Under the pieces are notes generated by a model. That model saw only the letters and a program-made list of their open reading frames with translations. It did no database searches and had not been told where the DNA came from. A program made the position numbers and the translations under genes. Positions 41,290-43,509 of a stretch of DNA of 43,509 nt are shown here, one piece after another. The stretch comes from Halobacteriales archaeon (GTDB taxonomy: Archaea > Halobacteriota > Halobacteria > Halobacteriales > SKNY01). The stretch spans positions 1-43,509 of the forward strand of contig SKQO01000108.1 of the NCBI GenBank assembly GCA_007118975.1, written 5' to 3'. The number at the start of each line of letters is the position of its first letter. Positions within the stretch are counted from its first letter, which is position 1.

Positions 41290-42216
41290 ATGACGCTTCG
41301 GGTGACGTTCCTCGGGACAAGCGCCGCGATCCCCACGACCGAGCGGAACCCGAGCGGGATCCTGATCAACCGGGAGGGGGACCGCCTCCTGTTCGACGCC
41401 GGGGAAGGCACGCAACGCCAGATGATGCGGTACGGTACCGGCTTTACGGTCTCAGCGATATTTCTCACGCATCTGCACGGCGATCACGTACTCGGGTTGC
41501 CCGGCTTGCTCCAGACGTGGTCGTTTCAGGACCGGGAACGCCCGGTCGACATCCACACACCTGCCGGGACCGCGGATCGGCTCAGCGAGTTCCTGTTCAG
41601 CCTGGAGGAGCGACCCGGGTACCCCGTGCGAATTCACGAGGTCGAACCGGGCGCGACCGCGCGACGATGGGACGACTACGAGGTCCGTGCGTTCAGAACC
41701 GACCACCGGACGCGCGCGGTCGGCTACGCGCTCGTCGAGGAAGATCGAAAGGGTCGATTCGACCGGGCCCGAGCGGAGGAACTCGGCATCCCGGTGGGAC
41801 CGAAGTTTTCGACGTTACACGATGGGGATCCGGTGGAACTGGCCGACGGCACAGTCATCATTCCCGAGCAAGTCGTCGGCGATCCGAGACCGGGTCGCAG
41901 GGTCGTTTACACGGGGGATACGCTGCCGACGAAGACAACGGTGGCCGCTGCGGCGTCCGCCGATCTCCTCATCCACGACGCGACGTTCACCAGCGAGCAC
42001 CGGAAACGCGCGAGGGAAACGGCCCACGCGACTGCCCGCGAAGCGGGTCGAATCGCGGCTGATGCGGACGCGAAACGGCTCGCCTTGACACATATTTCCT
42101 CGCGATACACCGGTCGTCCGTCGGAGCACGAGACGGAGGCGGCCGAGGTCTACGACGGCACGATCATCCTCGCACAGGACGGACGGGTCGTCGAGGTCCC
42201 GTATCCGGAGGAGTGA
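41290..42216 (+). CDS. rnz: Ribonuclease Z
   Basis: A 308-residue protein of the metallo-beta-lactamase fold. The zinc motif is FLTHLHGDHVLGLPGLL at 58-74 (H61, H63, D65, H66), with TLRVTFLGTSAAIPT at the start and the PxKxG-like PVGPKFSTLHDG. The late ligands are YTGDTLPT and THISSRYTGR. Known role: cutting the 3' trailer of tRNA precursors. Length and motifs match the short archaeal form. A weak TATA (TTTAG at about 41260) sits about 29 bp before the ATG. It follows folCP by 47 bp on the same strand. Confidence 0.95.
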   Translation: MTLRVTFLGTSAAIPTTERNPSGILINREGDRLLFDAGEGTQRQMMRYGTGFTVSAIFLTHLHGDHVLGLPGLLQTWSFQDRERPVDIHTPAGTADRLSEFLFSLEERPGYPVRIHEVEPGATARRWDDYEVRAFRTDHRTRAVGYALVEEDRKGRFDRARAEELGIPVGPKFSTLHDGDPVELADGTVIIPEQVVGDPRPGRRVVYTGDTLPTKTTVAAAASADLLIHDATFTSEHRKRARETAHATAREAGRIAADADAKRLALTHISSRYTGRPSEHETEAAEVYDGTIILAQDGRVVEVPYPEE

Positions 42217-42240
42217 GTCGGAAGCGGTTGCTCCGACGAG

Positions 42241-42249
42241 TGTTTTAAG
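42241..42249 (+). promoter_or_regulatory. TATA-like box for the DUF460 gene
   Basis: TGTTTTAAG is centred about 29 bp before the GTG at 42275 and would give a leaderless message, which supports that non-ATG start. Confidence 0.4.
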
Positions 42250-42274
42250 GATCGTCCAGTCCGTATTGATACAC

Positions 42275-43509
42275 GTGAGCACGCGGACGAGTGCCCTGAG
42301 CACGACTGTTTTCGGCGTCGACGTCCACCACGGCGACGTCCGGGGTTCCGCGCCGTCCTATGCCCTCGTCGTGATCGAGGACGACGCCGTCACGCGCGAC
42401 GTCGTCACCTATCGAAAGCTACGGCGCTTGATTGCCGGTCGTCAACCGGGAATGGTGGCCACGGACAACGTGTACGAACTCGCCGAGGACAAGGCGGATC
42501 TCGTCGCGTTCCTGCGGGAGCTGCCACCGGAAACGAAACTCGTGCAGGTAACGGGGGCAGAGCGGCCCGAACCCCTCTCGCGGGTGGCCGATCGCCACGA
42601 CGTCCCGTACGGCAAGGATCCGATGGACGAAGCGGAAGCGGCCGCTCGTCTCGCTGCCGCGAACGTGGGCCATCACGTCAGCGCATTCACGGAGACGACG
42701 CGGGTGAAAGTCTCCCGTGGCCGCTCGACGGGCAAAGGTGGGTGGAGCGAGGATCGGTTCACCCGGCGGATACACGGCGCGGTACGACGGAGATCCCGCG
42801 AGATCGAAGCCGAACTCGAGGACGCCGGACTCGAGTTCGATCGCGAGGTGACGGAAAAGTACGGCGGATACGCCAACGCGATCTTTGCGGTGGCCGCTCC
42901 GCCGCAGTCGATCCCGGTCACGACGGCGCGATCGGGCGACGTTCGGGTGGAACTCGAGCGCGAACGTCGGGACGGGCTGGCGTTCGAACCGCTGGTAAAG
43001 CGACGAGATCACGTGATCGTCGGTGTCGACCCGGGGACGACAACAGCCGTCGCGGTTCTCGATAACGACGGAGAACTCCTCGACGTCGTAAGCACGCGTA
43101 CGGCGGATACCGCGGACGTGATCGAGTGGATCATCGAACGTGGACGACCGTTCCTGGTTGCTGCCGACGTAACACCGATGCCGGAGACGGTCGAGAAGCT
43201 CCGTCGCAGTTTCGACGCCGCCGGGTGGACGCCGGAGCGTGACCTGGCCATCGACCGCAAACAGCACCGGACGCGGGAGATTGGATACGAGAACGACCAC
43301 GAGCGCGACGCCATTGCCGCAGCCTTGTTCGCGTATGACGCCCACGCCGATCAGTTCGATCGGATCCGCGACCGCACCCCGGGAGATCTAGACCCCGGTG
43401 AAGTGATCGCGCGGGTAATTAGCCAGGAGAAAAGCGTGGCGTCGGTCATCGAAGCGCTCCGTCCCGAGGAGCCCGATCCGGAAACGCCCGAACCCGCCCC
43501 GGCGGCTGA
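42275..43509 (+). CDS. DUF460 (COG2433) protein, N-terminal part cut by window edge
   Basis: A GTG start at 42275 opens a frame that runs off the right edge (411 full codons); the final tga letters are out of frame. Early residues TVFGVDVHHGDVRGSAPSYA and the later VIVGVDPGTTTAVAVLDNDG show an RNase H/RuvC-like fold repeated within the protein, the latter followed by VSTRTADTADVIEWI and RKQHRTREIGYENDHERDAI. This is the archaeal DUF460/COG2433 family, usually about 650 residues, with a coiled coil after this part. Function unproven; nucleic-acid processing is inferred from the fold. The last visible residues are a proline/glutamate-rich spacer. Confidence 0.87.
   Translation, partial: MSTRTSALSTTVFGVDVHHGDVRGSAPSYALVVIEDDAVTRDVVTYRKLRRLIAGRQPGMVATDNVYELAEDKADLVAFLRELPPETKLVQVTGAERPEPLSRVADRHDVPYGKDPMDEAEAAARLAAANVGHHVSAFTETTRVKVSRGRSTGKGGWSEDRFTRRIHGAVRRRSREIEAELEDAGLEFDREVTEKYGGYANAIFAVAAPPQSIPVTTARSGDVRVELERERRDGLAFEPLVKRRDHVIVGVDPGTTTAVAVLDNDGELLDVVSTRTADTADVIEWIIERGRPFLVAADVTPMPETVEKLRRSFDAAGWTPERDLAIDRKQHRTREIGYENDHERDAIAAALFAYDAHADQFDRIRDRTPGDLDPGEVIARVISQEKSVASVIEALRPEEPDPETPEPAPAA

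Noticed and set aside
1-43509. CRISPR arrays, tRNA and rRNA genes
   Set aside because: Looked for regularly spaced repeats, T-loop signatures with matching acceptor stems, and rRNA-like stretches; none was convincing by eye.

Overview
The window is from a haloarchaeon (class Halobacteria). Coding DNA is GC-rich and the proteins are strongly acidic. Many starts are probably leaderless, with TATA-like boxes about 26 bp upstream. Several families are archaeal or haloarchaeal: transcription factor S, NAC, archaeal RNase Z, geranylgeranyl reductase, GfcR, a PurN-PurH fusion, a FolC-FolP fusion and many haloarchaeal DUF families. I cannot name the genus. No rRNA, tRNA or CRISPR array was seen.

Positions 1-4200 are an accessory region, sparser and more AT-rich than the rest. 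It holds the end of an HNH endonuclease open at the left edge, a second HNH protein with two membrane helices, a GIY-YIG-like (T5orf172/MUG113-type) protein and a small EamA transporter. Three diverged copies of a 95-150 bp repeat sit between these genes, all on the + strand, each facing the 3' end of a minus-strand gene. They share a conserved hairpin, an open frame and a sharp right edge. My favoured but unproven reading is that they are orphan right ends (omega-RNA-like) of IS200/IS605 elements.

Positions 4200-15450 mix core and small accessory genes: a DUF7110-like protein, a CGFS glutaredoxin, the sugar-catabolism regulator GfcR, a HAD phosphatase, a membrane-bound helix-turn-helix protein, a tnpB pseudogene with three visible lesions, a secreted coiled-coil protein, KDPG aldolase, a 2Fe-2S ferredoxin, a rubrerythrin-like zinc ribbon, a winged-helix regulator, a phosphoribosyltransferase, and a DUF2267 gene with a stop at codon 15.

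Positions 15700-28000 hold a four-CBS protein with a ribosome-hibernation-like tail, a geranylgeranyl reductase, a membrane protein, an M20 amidohydrolase, a uS10-like protein facing a NUDIX hydrolase, a DUF5787 nuclease-like protein, a 7TM-PAS histidine kinase, a broken small membrane protein, a DUF5797 protein, and a divergent lactonase/sugar-dehydrogenase-like pair sharing a compact promoter. GfcR, KDPG aldolase and the lactonase/oxidoreductase pair suggest Entner-Doudoroff-type sugar oxidation. Transcription factor S follows.

Positions 28000-43509 are housekeeping: tRNA methyltransferase-NAC-PUA, a NYN nuclease, the lysine operon dapA-dapB-dapD-lysA with overlapping start/stop codons and a long leader carrying an inverted repeat, a DUF488 protein, divergent purB and purNH, a metallophosphoesterase, folCP, RNase Z, and a DUF460 protein cut by the right edge.
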